Below are positions 1 to 7,051 of a stretch of DNA of 64,000 nucleotides, piece by piece (the first letter of the stretch is position 1; the number at the start of each line of letters is the position of its first letter). The position numbers and the translations under genes are program-made. This stretch comes from UMGS1994 sp944386155 (lineage in GTDB: Bacteria; Bacillota; Clostridia; TANB77; CAG-508), in contig OZ006973.1 of the NCBI GenBank assembly GCA_963931085.1, positions 1,612,001-1,676,000 of the forward strand, given 5' to 3'. The notes under the pieces are model-generated. The model was not told the origin of the DNA. It saw only the letters and a list, made by a program, of their open reading frames with translations, and did no database searches.

Positions 1-146
1 CTTATAATACAGTCATCACTTAATTCTCTTATTAAATTTATATTTTGATTTTTAGTAGAGCTAAATTCTACTATTACTGGTGCTATACTATTAATTTCTT
101 TTATATCTTCTACTCTGATATTTCCTTTAATACGGATTAATTTCAT
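1..146 (-). CDS. Unknown protein, N-terminal 48 residues only
   Basis: The open frame starts at an ATG preceded by GGAGAA and runs off the left edge of the window, so only the first 48 residues are visible (MKLIRIKGNIRVEDIKEINS...). It lies 37 nt downstream of the LRR-like gene on the same strand, with no terminator between them, and is probably co-transcribed with it. The 'MKL' opening and the mixed Ile/Glu/Asn composition resemble that neighbour, so a related LRR-type protein is possible. No family can be assigned. Confidence 0.6.
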   Translation of the reverse strand, partial: MKLIRIKGNIRVEDIKEINSIAPVIVEFSSTKNQNINLIRELSDDCII

Positions 147-183
147 TTTCTTCTCCATTTATTCTTATATTTTATTTTTACTA

Positions 184-819
184 CTATCTACCTAAAGTAT
201 CATATAATTCTAAGTTTTCTTTATGTGAATATACAGTATTAGGATTAACATTTACATCTTCTACTTTTACTCCATCGCTATCATATAAAATAGAACCATC
301 TAAAACGACTCTCTTTAGATTTAGAAAATCTGATAAGTCTCTTATTCCATAAATTCTTGAACTTAATAAATTTAATATTTTTGCTTTTTCAATATTAATA
401 CATTTAAAAGGAATATTTGATCCGATAATCTCTACAACTTCTAAAGGTGGATACTTAAATGGAATTTCTCTACATCCCTTTATTCGTAATTTCAAGTTTG
501 GATTTACATCTTTAAAATCAATTTCATCAAAAGAACAATCTGTAAATTCTAAAGAACGTAAATTTCTATTTTTTAAAATTTTATCCACAATTTCTTGAGA
601 TATGTGGAAATCTGAGATGCCGAGAATTTCTAAAGATGGGAAAAAAGATAACATATCTAAGTCTATATCTGATCTGCTACCATCAAACCTTTTTCCACCT
701 AAATTAATTTCTCTTATTTCTTGAATATCTTCTTCTGTAACATGATTAAAATCCATTTTACATGATTTAACAGCAATTAATCTTCTTAAATCTTCACTTT
801 TTATTTCTTCTAATTTCAT
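184..819 (-). CDS. Leucine-rich-repeat-like protein, 211 aa
   Basis: No function is recognised. From about residue 55 the protein shows irregular repeats of the type 'L-x-x-L-x-I/F-x-x-C/N' (for example FPSLEILGISDF, NRNLRSLEFTDCSF, NLKRVVLDGSIL). This is typical of divergent leucine-rich repeat solenoids that bind other proteins. There is no signal peptide or membrane segment, so it is probably cytoplasmic. The start is supported by AGGAGAAG 5 nt upstream. It has its own promoter, whose -35 region carries the same ACATAAA(A)TATTG motif found ahead of the two large repeat proteins further along. It is followed by the partial gene at the window edge. Confidence 0.7.
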   Translation of the reverse strand: MKLEEIKSEDLRRLIAVKSCKMDFNHVTEEDIQEIREINLGGKRFDGSRSDIDLDMLSFFPSLEILGISDFHISQEIVDKILKNRNLRSLEFTDCSFDEIDFKDVNPNLKLRIKGCREIPFKYPPLEVVEIIGSNIPFKCINIEKAKILNLLSSRIYGIRDLSDFLNLKRVVLDGSILYDSDGVKVEDVNVNPNTVYSHKENLELYDTLGR

Positions 820-845
820 TTTTCTTCTCCTACAATATAATTAAT

Positions 846-874
846 ATTATACATTATTTTCTAACTTTTAACAA
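846..874 (-). promoter_or_regulatory. Promoter of the LRR-like gene
   Basis: TTGTTA (874-869), 17-nt spacer, TATAAT (851-846). Immediately upstream and running into the -35 is TTTACATAAAATATTG, a close match to the motif at the promoters near 12.6 and 16.9 kb. Confidence 0.65.
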
Positions 875-898
875 TATTTTATGTAAATTAATTAGTGC

Positions 899-935
899 AA
901 AAAAAAAAAAGACACTTTATAAAAGTGTCTTTTCT
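899..935 (-). terminator. Terminator of tuf
   Basis: GACACTTT/AAAGTGTC 8-bp stem (911-918 with 922-929) with a 3-nt loop, followed on the minus strand by a run of more than ten T. It ends the tuf transcript and shields the LRR-like gene. The flanking T/A runs could also let it work on the plus strand. Confidence 0.9.
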
Positions 936-952
936 CTATTTTAAAGAATAAA

Positions 953-2155
953 TTATTCTTTGATTTCTGAAACGATACCAGAACCTACTGTTCTACCACC
1001 TTCACGAATAGCGAATCTTAATCCTTTTTCGATAGCGATTGGAGTAATTAATTCGATATCCATTGTTACGTTATCTCCTGGCATAACCATTTCTGTTCCT
1101 GCAGGTAATTCGATAACACCTGTAACGTCAGTTGTTCTGAAATAGAATTGTGGTCTATATCCGTTAAAGAATGGAGTATGTCTTCCACCTTCTTCTTTAG
1201 TTAAGATATAAACTTCAGCTTTGAATTTTGTATGTGGGTGTATTGTTCCTGGTTTTGCTAAAACTTGACCTCTTTCGATTTCGTTTCTTTGAACGCCTCT
1301 TAATAATACACCTATATTATCACCAGCTTCAGCTTGGTCTAATAATTTTCTGAACATTTCTACACCAGTAATAACTGTTTTTGAAGCTTGTGGTTTTAAA
1401 CCAACGATTTCAACTTCATCAGAAACTTTAACAACTCCTCTTTCTACTCTACCTGTTGCAACAGTTCCTCTACCTGTGATAGAGAATACGTCTTCAACTG
1501 GCATTAAGAATGGTTGGTCTGTTGGTCTGTCTGGTGTTGGGATGTAGCTGTCTACTGCATCCATTAATTCTTTCATTGGAGCATATACAGGATCGTTAGG
1601 ATCTGTTGATGTGCTCTCTAATACTTGTAATGAAGATCCTTTGATAATTGGAATCTCGTCACCTGGGAAGTCATAAGCAGATAATAAGTCTCTAACTTCC
1701 ATTTCAACTAATTCTAATAATTCTGGATCATCAACCATATCGCATTTATTTAAGTAAACTACGATATATTTAACACCAACTTGTCTAGCAAGTAAGATGT
1801 GCTCTCTTGTTTGTGGCATTGGTCCATCAGCAGCTGAAACTACTAATATAGCACCATCCATTTGAGCAGCACCAGTGATCATGTTTTTAACATAGTCAGC
1901 ATGTCCTGGGCAGTCAACGTGAGCATAATGTCTCTTGTCTGTTTCATATTCAACGTGAGCTGTATTAATTGTTATACCTCTTGCTTTTTCTTCTGGAGCT
2001 CCATCGATTTGATCGTAAGCTTCAAATTTAGCTTTTCCTAATAAGCTTAAGTATTTTGTAATAGCAGCTGTTGTTGTTGTTTTTCCATGGTCAACGTGAC
2101 CAATTGTACCAATATTTACGTGTGGTTTTGTTCTTTCAAATTTAGCTTTTGCCAT
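953..2155 (-). CDS. tuf: Elongation factor Tu
   Basis: GTPase that delivers aminoacyl-tRNA to the ribosomal A site. The 400-aa length is normal. The G domain shows the P-loop GHVDHGKT (residues 19-26), the DCPGH switch-II motif, and NKCD for guanine specificity, followed by the two beta-barrel domains (GRGTVATGRVERG; the C-terminal GGRTVGSGIV). The start has a strong AAAGGAGG. It is last in the str cluster, 127 nt after fusA, with its own promoter inside a palindrome and a strong terminator behind it. Confidence 0.99.
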   Translation of the reverse strand: MAKAKFERTKPHVNIGTIGHVDHGKTTTTAAITKYLSLLGKAKFEAYDQIDGAPEEKARGITINTAHVEYETDKRHYAHVDCPGHADYVKNMITGAAQMDGAILVVSAADGPMPQTREHILLARQVGVKYIVVYLNKCDMVDDPELLELVEMEVRDLLSAYDFPGDEIPIIKGSSLQVLESTSTDPNDPVYAPMKELMDAVDSYIPTPDRPTDQPFLMPVEDVFSITGRGTVATGRVERGVVKVSDEVEIVGLKPQASKTVITGVEMFRKLLDQAEAGDNIGVLLRGVQRNEIERGQVLAKPGTIHPHTKFKAEVYILTKEEGGRHTPFFNGYRPQFYFRTTDVTGVIELPAGTEMVMPGDNVTMDIELITPIAIEKGLRFAIREGGRTVGSGIVSEIKE

Positions 2156-2213
2156 TTGAAAATTCCTCCTTTTTTTATTTTTTATTTAATTTAAATTTAA
2201 TAACTAATTTAGC

Positions 2214-2250
2214 ACTTGCATTTTATAATATTTTTTCTTAAAATGCAAGT
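2214..2250 (-). promoter_or_regulatory. tuf promoter embedded in a perfect inverted repeat
   Basis: The -35 TTGCAT (2248-2243), 17-nt spacer and -10 TAAAAT (2225-2220) lie inside a perfect 12-bp inverted repeat, ACTTGCATTTTA (2214-2225) and TAAAATGCAAGT (2239-2250). The symmetry creates the same hexamers with the same spacing on the plus strand. An operator or a bidirectional promoter is possible. The hairpin has no T-tract, so it does not look like a terminator. Confidence 0.65.
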
Positions 2251-2282
2251 ATTTTAAAGAGTTTCATATTTATTTATAAATA

Positions 2283-4367
2283 TTATTCCTCTTTTTTAGC
2301 TCTAGAAGATACGATTGCTTCTAAAACTGATTTTGGAACTTCTTCATAATGAGATGGTTCCATAGAATATGTTCCTCTACCTTGAGTCTTAGAACGTAAG
2401 TCTGTTGCATATCCAAACATTTCTGATAATGGAATATTTGCTCTAATTTCTTGCATTCCATCAACATTTTCCATACCTTCCATTCTACCTCTTCTAGAGT
2501 TAACATCTCCAATAACATCTCCCATGTATTCTTCTGGAACTGTTATTTCTACTTTCATAATTGGCTCTAAGATAACTGACTTACCTTTCTTACATCCTTC
2601 TTTAAATGCCATAGAACCAGCAATTTTGAAGGCCATTTCAGAAGAGTCAACATCGTGGTAAGAACCATCAACTAAAGTAGCTTTAAAGTCGATAACTGGG
2701 TATCCAGCTAATATTCCACTTTCAGCAGCTTCTCTAACACCATCTTCAACTGGTTTGATATATTCTTTTGGAACAACACCACCAACGATTTTGCTCTCAA
2801 ATTTAATACCAGAACCTGGCTCTAATGGTTCCATCTCTAGCCATACGTGACCATATTGTCCACGTCCACCAGATTGACGGATGAATTTTCCTTCTACTTT
2901 AACTTTTTCTCTAATTGTTTCTTTGTAAGCAACTTGAGGTTTACCTACATTACATTCAACTTTAAATTCTCTTTTTAATCTATCTACGATGATATCTAGG
3001 TGTAATTCACCCATACCAGCTATGATAGTTTGACCAGTTTCATGATTTGTATAAGCTTTGAATGTTGGATCTTCTTCAGCAAGTTTTGCTAAAGCTATAC
3101 CCATTTTTTCTTGAGCTGCTTTATCTTTTGGCTCAATAGCTATATCAATAACTGGTTCTGGGAATTCCATTGATTCAAGGATTATTGGATGATCAGGATC
3201 ACATAAAGTATTTCCTGTTGTAACATCTTTTAATCCAACTGCAGCTGCTATATCACCAGCATATACTTTATCTATATCTTCTCTGTGATTAGCGTGCATT
3301 TGAAGAATTCTACCAACTCTTTCTTTTTTATCTTTACTTGAATTTAAAACTGTTGATCCTGATTCTAATGTTCCAGAATAAACTCTGAAGAAACATAATT
3401 TTCCTACATATGGATCTGTAGCAATTTTAAATGCAAGTGCAGCAAATGGTTCAGAATCTGAAGTTTTAGCTTCTGTTTCTTCTCCATCTAATGTTTCACC
3501 TTTAATATGAGCAATATCTAGTGGTGATGGCATATAATCAATTATTGCATTTAATAATTCTTGTACACCTTTATTTTTATAAGAAGAACCACAAGTTACA
3601 GGAACTATTTTGTTTGCTATTGTTCCTATTCTTAAACCTCTTTTGATTTCTTCTTCAGTGATTTCTTCACCTTCAAGATATTTCATCATTAATTCTTCGT
3701 CTTGTTCTACAGCTGCTTCAATCATTTCATTTCTGAACTTTTCAGCATCTGCTTTCATATCTTCTGGTATATCACATTCTTCAATTTCTTTTCCTAAATC
3801 ATCTTTGTGAACAAATGCTCTCATTTTAATTAAGTCAACTATACCTTTGAATTGATCTTCAGCTCCAATTGGTAATTGAATTGGAATAGCGTTAGCTTTT
3901 AATCTATTTTTTAATTGATCAACACAAAGCATAAAGTTTGCACCTGTAATATCCATTTTGTTTACATATACCATTCTTGGTACATTATATTTATCTGCTT
4001 GTCTCCAAACAGTTTCTGTTTGAGGTTGAACACCACCTTTAGCAGCTAAAACAGTAACTGATCCGTCAAGTACTCTTAAAGATCTTTGAACTTCTACAGT
4101 AAAGTCAACGTGACCTGGAGTATCAATTATATTAATTCTATGACCTAACCATTCACAAGTTGTAGCAGCTGAAGTAATTGTTATACCTCTTTCTTGTTCT
4201 TGTTCCATCCAGTCCATTGTTGCAGCACCATCATGTACTTCACCAATTTTATGAGTTTTTCCTGTATAGAATAAGATTCTCTCTGTTGTTGTTGTTTTTC
4301 CAGCATCTATATGTGCCATTATTCCTATATTTCTTGTTTTTTCTAATGGGAATGCTCTTCCAGCCAT
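2283..4367 (-). CDS. fusA: Elongation factor G
   Basis: GTPase that drives ribosomal translocation and, with RRF, ribosome recycling. At 694 aa it is full length. Visible motifs are the P-loop AHIDAGKT near residue 18, DTPGHVDF, the NKMD guanine motif, the domain II region (VYSGTLESGS) and the domain IV stretch (GRGQYGHVWLEMEP). It starts 41 nt after rpsG in the classic str operon order. Only this one EF-G copy is in the window. The tetracycline-resistance paralogues are excluded by the canonical length and sequence. Confidence 0.99.
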   Translation of the reverse strand: MAGRAFPLEKTRNIGIMAHIDAGKTTTTERILFYTGKTHKIGEVHDGAATMDWMEQEQERGITITSAATTCEWLGHRINIIDTPGHVDFTVEVQRSLRVLDGSVTVLAAKGGVQPQTETVWRQADKYNVPRMVYVNKMDITGANFMLCVDQLKNRLKANAIPIQLPIGAEDQFKGIVDLIKMRAFVHKDDLGKEIEECDIPEDMKADAEKFRNEMIEAAVEQDEELMMKYLEGEEITEEEIKRGLRIGTIANKIVPVTCGSSYKNKGVQELLNAIIDYMPSPLDIAHIKGETLDGEETEAKTSDSEPFAALAFKIATDPYVGKLCFFRVYSGTLESGSTVLNSSKDKKERVGRILQMHANHREDIDKVYAGDIAAAVGLKDVTTGNTLCDPDHPIILESMEFPEPVIDIAIEPKDKAAQEKMGIALAKLAEEDPTFKAYTNHETGQTIIAGMGELHLDIIVDRLKREFKVECNVGKPQVAYKETIREKVKVEGKFIRQSGGRGQYGHVWLEMEPLEPGSGIKFESKIVGGVVPKEYIKPVEDGVREAAESGILAGYPVIDFKATLVDGSYHDVDSSEMAFKIAGSMAFKEGCKKGKSVILEPIMKVEITVPEEYMGDVIGDVNSRRGRMEGMENVDGMQEIRANIPLSEMFGYATDLRSKTQGRGTYSMEPSHYEEVPKSVLEAIVSSRAKKEE

Positions 4368-4408
4368 ATTCTTTTTTCCCCTTTCTGGTTATTCACCTAA
4401 ATTATATT

Positions 4409-4879
4409 TTACCATTTGTAATGTGCAAAAGCTTTATTAGCTTCAGCCATTCTATGTGTATCTTCTTTCTTCTTAAATGCTCCACCGTTACCGTTTATAG
4501 CATCTAATATTTCTCCAGCTAATTTTTCAGACATTGTTTTTTCATGTCTTGTTCTAGCATAAGATACAAGCCATCTTAATCCTAAAGTTTGTCTTCTTTC
4601 TGCTCTAATTTCGATTGGAACTTGGTATGTAGCTCCACCTACTCTTCTAGCTTTAACTTCAAGAACTGGCATTACATTTTCTAATGCTGCTTCAAAAACT
4701 TCTAATGGATCTTTTTGTTCTTTTTCTCTTATTATATCAAAAGCACCATATACTATTTTTTGAGCAACTGATTTTTTACCATCTAACATTATATTGTTAA
4801 CTAATTTTGTAACAACTTTACTATTGTAAATTGGATCTGGTAAAACTTCTCTTTTTGCTATAATTCCTCTTCTTGGCAC
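4409..4879 (-). CDS. rpsG: 30S ribosomal protein S7
   Basis: Primary 16S rRNA-binding protein that nucleates the 30S head. The length of 156 aa is normal. The N-terminus MPRRGIIAKREVLPDP and the 'RVGGATYQVPIEI' block with 'RRQTLGLRWLV' are diagnostic. The start has GGAGGGAAG upstream. It lies between rpsL and fusA. In several bacteria S7 represses its own operon by binding the rpsL-rpsG spacer, and the structured spacer here is compatible with that. Confidence 0.99.
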   Translation of the reverse strand: MPRRGIIAKREVLPDPIYNSKVVTKLVNNIMLDGKKSVAQKIVYGAFDIIREKEQKDPLEVFEAALENVMPVLEVKARRVGGATYQVPIEIRAERRQTLGLRWLVSYARTRHEKTMSEKLAGEILDAINGNGGAFKKKEDTHRMAEANKAFAHYKW

Positions 4880-5052
4880 TTTACTTCCCTCCTTAATAAT
4901 TTTTTAAACTTAGTATTAATTTGTAATACTAAAAGGTACTCTGGAAAGATTATTTCACTTTCCCGTAACAGTGCTACTTATATATGTACAATTTTAAAAA
5001 TTGACCAACATATAATTTGCACTATTAGTAATTAAAACTAAAACTCCTAATT
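4880..5052 (-). promoter_or_regulatory. Structured rpsL-rpsG intercistronic spacer (possible S7 target)
   Basis: This 173-nt spacer holds two small hairpins: AGTATTA/TAATACT (4912-4918 with 4924-4930) and GGAAAG/CTTTCC (4943-4948 with 4958-4963). S7 feedback at this position is established for E. coli. Extending that to this genome is inference. Confidence 0.35.
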
Positions 5053-5466
5053 TTATTTTTTAGGTTTCTTAGCTCCATACTTAGATCTTGCTTGCATTCT
5101 ATCTTTAACACCTGCAGTATCTAAAGTTCCTCTAATAATATGATATCTAACACCTGGGATATCTTTAACCCTTCCACCTCTTATTAGAACAACGCTGTGC
5201 TCTTGTAAGTTGTGTCCTTCACCAGGAATATAAGATGTTACTTCATAACCATTAGATAATCTAACCCTTGCTACTTTTCTTAAAGCTGAGTTTGGTTTCT
5301 TAGGTGTAACTGTTTTAACTACTGTACAAACACCTCTTTTTTGTGGAGATCTTGCATTAGTTGTAGTTTTCTTTTTTGAGTTATAACCTTTTTGAAGAGC
5401 AGGAGAATTAGATTTTGATTTACTAGTTTGTCTTCCTTTTCTTACTAATTGATTAATTGTTGGCAT
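5053..5466 (-). CDS. rpsL: 30S ribosomal protein S12
   Basis: Decoding-centre protein of the small subunit. It is 137 aa long. The TPKKPNSALRKVARV block, which contains the Lys/Pro positions linked to streptomycin response, and VLIRGGRVKDIPGVRYH are unmistakable. The start has TAGGAGGTG upstream. First gene of the str cluster here. In most Firmicutes rpoC lies just upstream, but in this window the upstream neighbours are small unknown genes and rpsL has its own promoter. Confidence 0.99.
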   Translation of the reverse strand: MPTINQLVRKGRQTSKSKSNSPALQKGYNSKKKTTTNARSPQKRGVCTVVKTVTPKKPNSALRKVARVRLSNGYEVTSYIPGEGHNLQEHSVVLIRGGRVKDIPGVRYHIIRGTLDTAGVKDRMQARSKYGAKKPKK

Positions 5467-5504
5467 TTTTAAAATTTCACCTCCTAATTTTATACTAAAA
5501 TAAA

Positions 5505-5546
5505 TATACGCTAGCCCTTATTTCCGTAGAAATATACTAGCGTATA
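5505..5546 (-). repeat. 10-bp perfect inverted repeat at the rpsL transcription start
   Basis: TATACGCTAG (5505-5514) and CTAGCGTATA (5537-5546), separated by 22 nt. The outer arm overlaps the predicted +1 of the rpsL promoter. It could be an operator or a 5' leader hairpin. No strong T-tract follows, so a terminator is less likely. Confidence 0.6.
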
Positions 5547-5548
5547 AT

Positions 5549-5577
5549 ATTTTATCATCTTTGTTTTTTAAAGTCAA
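5549..5577 (-). promoter_or_regulatory. rpsL promoter
   Basis: TTGACT (5577-5572), 17-nt spacer, TAAAAT (5554-5549). The -35 overlaps the stop codon of the preceding 91-aa gene. Confidence 0.75.
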
Positions 5578-5849
5578 CATTTGTGCAAAAATAATTTAGC
5601 TATTTTATCAATTTTTTTGATTTTAATATTATTTGCAATTATCAATAATACATCTTTTTTTATTTCATCTGATATATCATTATTTATGTACAGTTCATCA
5701 TTTTCTATTTTATATTCTACAACATCACCTGTAATTGGCTTTTCCGTAGTAGATAAAAAGAAATATTTTTTATTTTTATATAGTACATTATCCATAATCA
5801 TATACTTTTTTCCATCATAAACAATTTCATCACCAATAAAAAAATCCAT
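5574..5849 (-). CDS. Small unknown protein, 91 aa (paralogue family member 1)
   Basis: Function unknown. Its core, Y-D-G-K-K-Y-M-I-M-D followed by YKNKKYFFL, matches the two small proteins at 6.3 and 6.7 kb (pattern Y-x-G-K-x-Y/F-x-I-x-D-x(4)-YK-x-KYYF). The pattern loosely resembles the short acidic DUF1292/YrzB-type proteins, but I cannot confirm that family. No signal peptide is seen. It begins 1 nt after the stop of the 138-aa gene, so the two are translationally coupled. It is the most divergent of the three copies, with a longer C-terminal helix ending in HKC. Confidence 0.75.
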   Translation of the reverse strand: MDFFIGDEIVYDGKKYMIMDNVLYKNKKYFFLSTTEKPITGDVVEYKIENDELYINNDISDEIKKDVLLIIANNIKIKKIDKIAKLFLHKC

Positions 5850-5850
5850 T

Positions 5851-6267
5851 CTATCTAGTCTCCCTTTCTTGGTTACTAATAACTTTATTTTCAGCCTCTT
5901 TTGCTAAACTTTCATATTCTTCCATGTCTATTTTTCTTTCTTCTAATCTAGCCTTTGTATCATCCCAAAAGTGTTTAGCAAACTCTGAATTATATCCTGC
6001 TTGATATGCTCCATATCCCAGAGCAGATAACGTAGCAATAATTAAAGCTTTTTTAAAACCATTAAATGACTCTTGTTTTTTCTTTGAACGATTCTCTTTT
6101 GTATATGTCGCCCTTCTCCAGTCAGATTGATTTTTATTTGTACCTACTGAGGTTATAAAAGGTTTTTCTAATTCTCTAAAATCACTACTGCTCATGTCTA
6201 TTGAATCTAAAAATTTTTCAAAATCTTTATCAAATGATCCTTCATCTAATCCTGTTTTTCTTTCCAT
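5851..6267 (-). CDS. Unknown single-span membrane protein, 138 aa
   Basis: No family recognised. The N-terminal half is acidic then basic and cytosolic-looking. One weakly hydrophobic segment (KALIIATLSALGYGAYQAGY, about residues 80-99) could cross the membrane. The C-terminus is a charged amphipathic helix (ARLEERKIDMEEYESLAKEAE) with coiled-coil character. It is coupled to the following 91-aa gene (1-nt gap) and separated from the gene before it by a terminator, so these two form a short transcription unit. Confidence 0.7.
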   Translation of the reverse strand: MERKTGLDEGSFDKDFEKFLDSIDMSSSDFRELEKPFITSVGTNKNQSDWRRATYTKENRSKKKQESFNGFKKALIIATLSALGYGAYQAGYNSEFAKHFWDDTKARLEERKIDMEEYESLAKEAENKVISNQERETR

Positions 6268-6292
6268 TTATATTAACATCCTTTCCAAAGAA

Positions 6293-6317
6293 AAATAGGA
6301 GCATAAAACTCCTATTT
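6293..6317 (-). terminator. Terminator after the 98-aa gene
   Basis: AAATAGGAG/CTCCTATTT 9-bp stem (6293-6301 with 6309-6317), 7-nt loop, with a T-rich tail on the minus strand. Confidence 0.75.
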
Positions 6318-6321
6318 CTTT

Positions 6322-6618
6322 TTAAACATTTGCTTTAGCAATTTTTCTATTTATTTTATCAATTGCTATATTGCACAATTCTCCAAAGATTTTTTCATCT
6401 GTAACTTTATCAAAATATCTATCATAAACCTTATATATGAATTCAGTAGTAGAGAAACTATATTTAATATCATTTAAATTATAATTCTTATCTTCCATTT
6501 CTGACTTATTAACGATGAAATAATATTTTCTTCCTTTATATTGAAGACAATCAATTATACAAAATTCCTTTCCTTCATATGTAGTTTCAGCAAATCTTTT
6601 ATCCCCTGAATTTACCAT
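6322..6618 (-). CDS. Small unknown protein, 98 aa (paralogue family member 2)
   Basis: Function unknown. It is clearly related to the 104-aa protein upstream: YEGKEFCIIDCLQYKGRKYYFIV against YGEKEYFIIDFFEYKGKKYYYIM, followed in both by F-I-Y-x-V-x-D-x-Y-F/Y and an acidic-to-basic C-terminal helix. No membrane segment or signal is seen. The start is supported by AAAGGAG. It lies in tandem with its paralogue and ends at a terminator. Confidence 0.75.
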   Translation of the reverse strand: MVNSGDKRFAETTYEGKEFCIIDCLQYKGRKYYFIVNKSEMEDKNYNLNDIKYSFSTTEFIYKVYDRYFDKVTDEKIFGELCNIAIDKINRKIAKANV

Positions 6619-6719
6619 ACTTTTTTTGGCTCCTTTCTCAAATATTATTTTTATCTTTCGTTTTAAAAATCTGTACTATGAAGAGAAAAGGAAGATTGTT
6701 CCTTCACTCTATATAAGCA

Positions 6720-7034
6720 TTATTTTTTCAAATTATCATATAAGCCTTTAAAATATTTATTTTCTTGTAAAAATATTCTTTTAGTAGCTTCTTTTGACAA
6801 TTCTTTATATAATTGATCATCATCTACTGTTTGATAATACTTATCTTCAACTTCATATATGAAATTAACTTCAACTTCTTTATTACCATAATCTTCAATA
6901 TTATCTTTTCCTTCTTCATAAATATCTTCCATTATGTAATAATATTTTTTTCCTTTATATTCAAAGAAGTCTATTATAAAATACTCTTTTTCTCCATATT
7001 TTATTTTTACAAAATTACTATTTTTAAATTCCAT
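6720..7034 (-). CDS. Small unknown protein, 104 aa (paralogue family member 3)
   Basis: Paralogue of the 98-aa and 91-aa proteins. It carries the Y-F-I-I-D, YKGKKYYYI and FIYEVEDKYY blocks. It is predicted cytosolic, a beta-rich N-terminal half followed by helices. It starts 17 nt after the stop of the 1843-aa protein with AAAGGAG inside the gap, so it is probably read on the same transcript as that giant. A weak hairpin (AAGGAA/TTCCTT near 6690-6707) follows. The function is not known. Confidence 0.75.
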   Translation of the reverse strand: MEFKNSNFVKIKYGEKEYFIIDFFEYKGKKYYYIMEDIYEEGKDNIEDYGNKEVEVNFIYEVEDKYYQTVDDDQLYKELSKEATKRIFLQENKYFKGLYDNLKK

Positions 7035-7051
7035 ATATCTTTCTCCTTTGT

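Noticed and set aside
4178..4507. Plus-strand frame antisense to fusA/rpsG
   Set aside because: Opposite to two conserved genes and of low-complexity hydrophobic composition.
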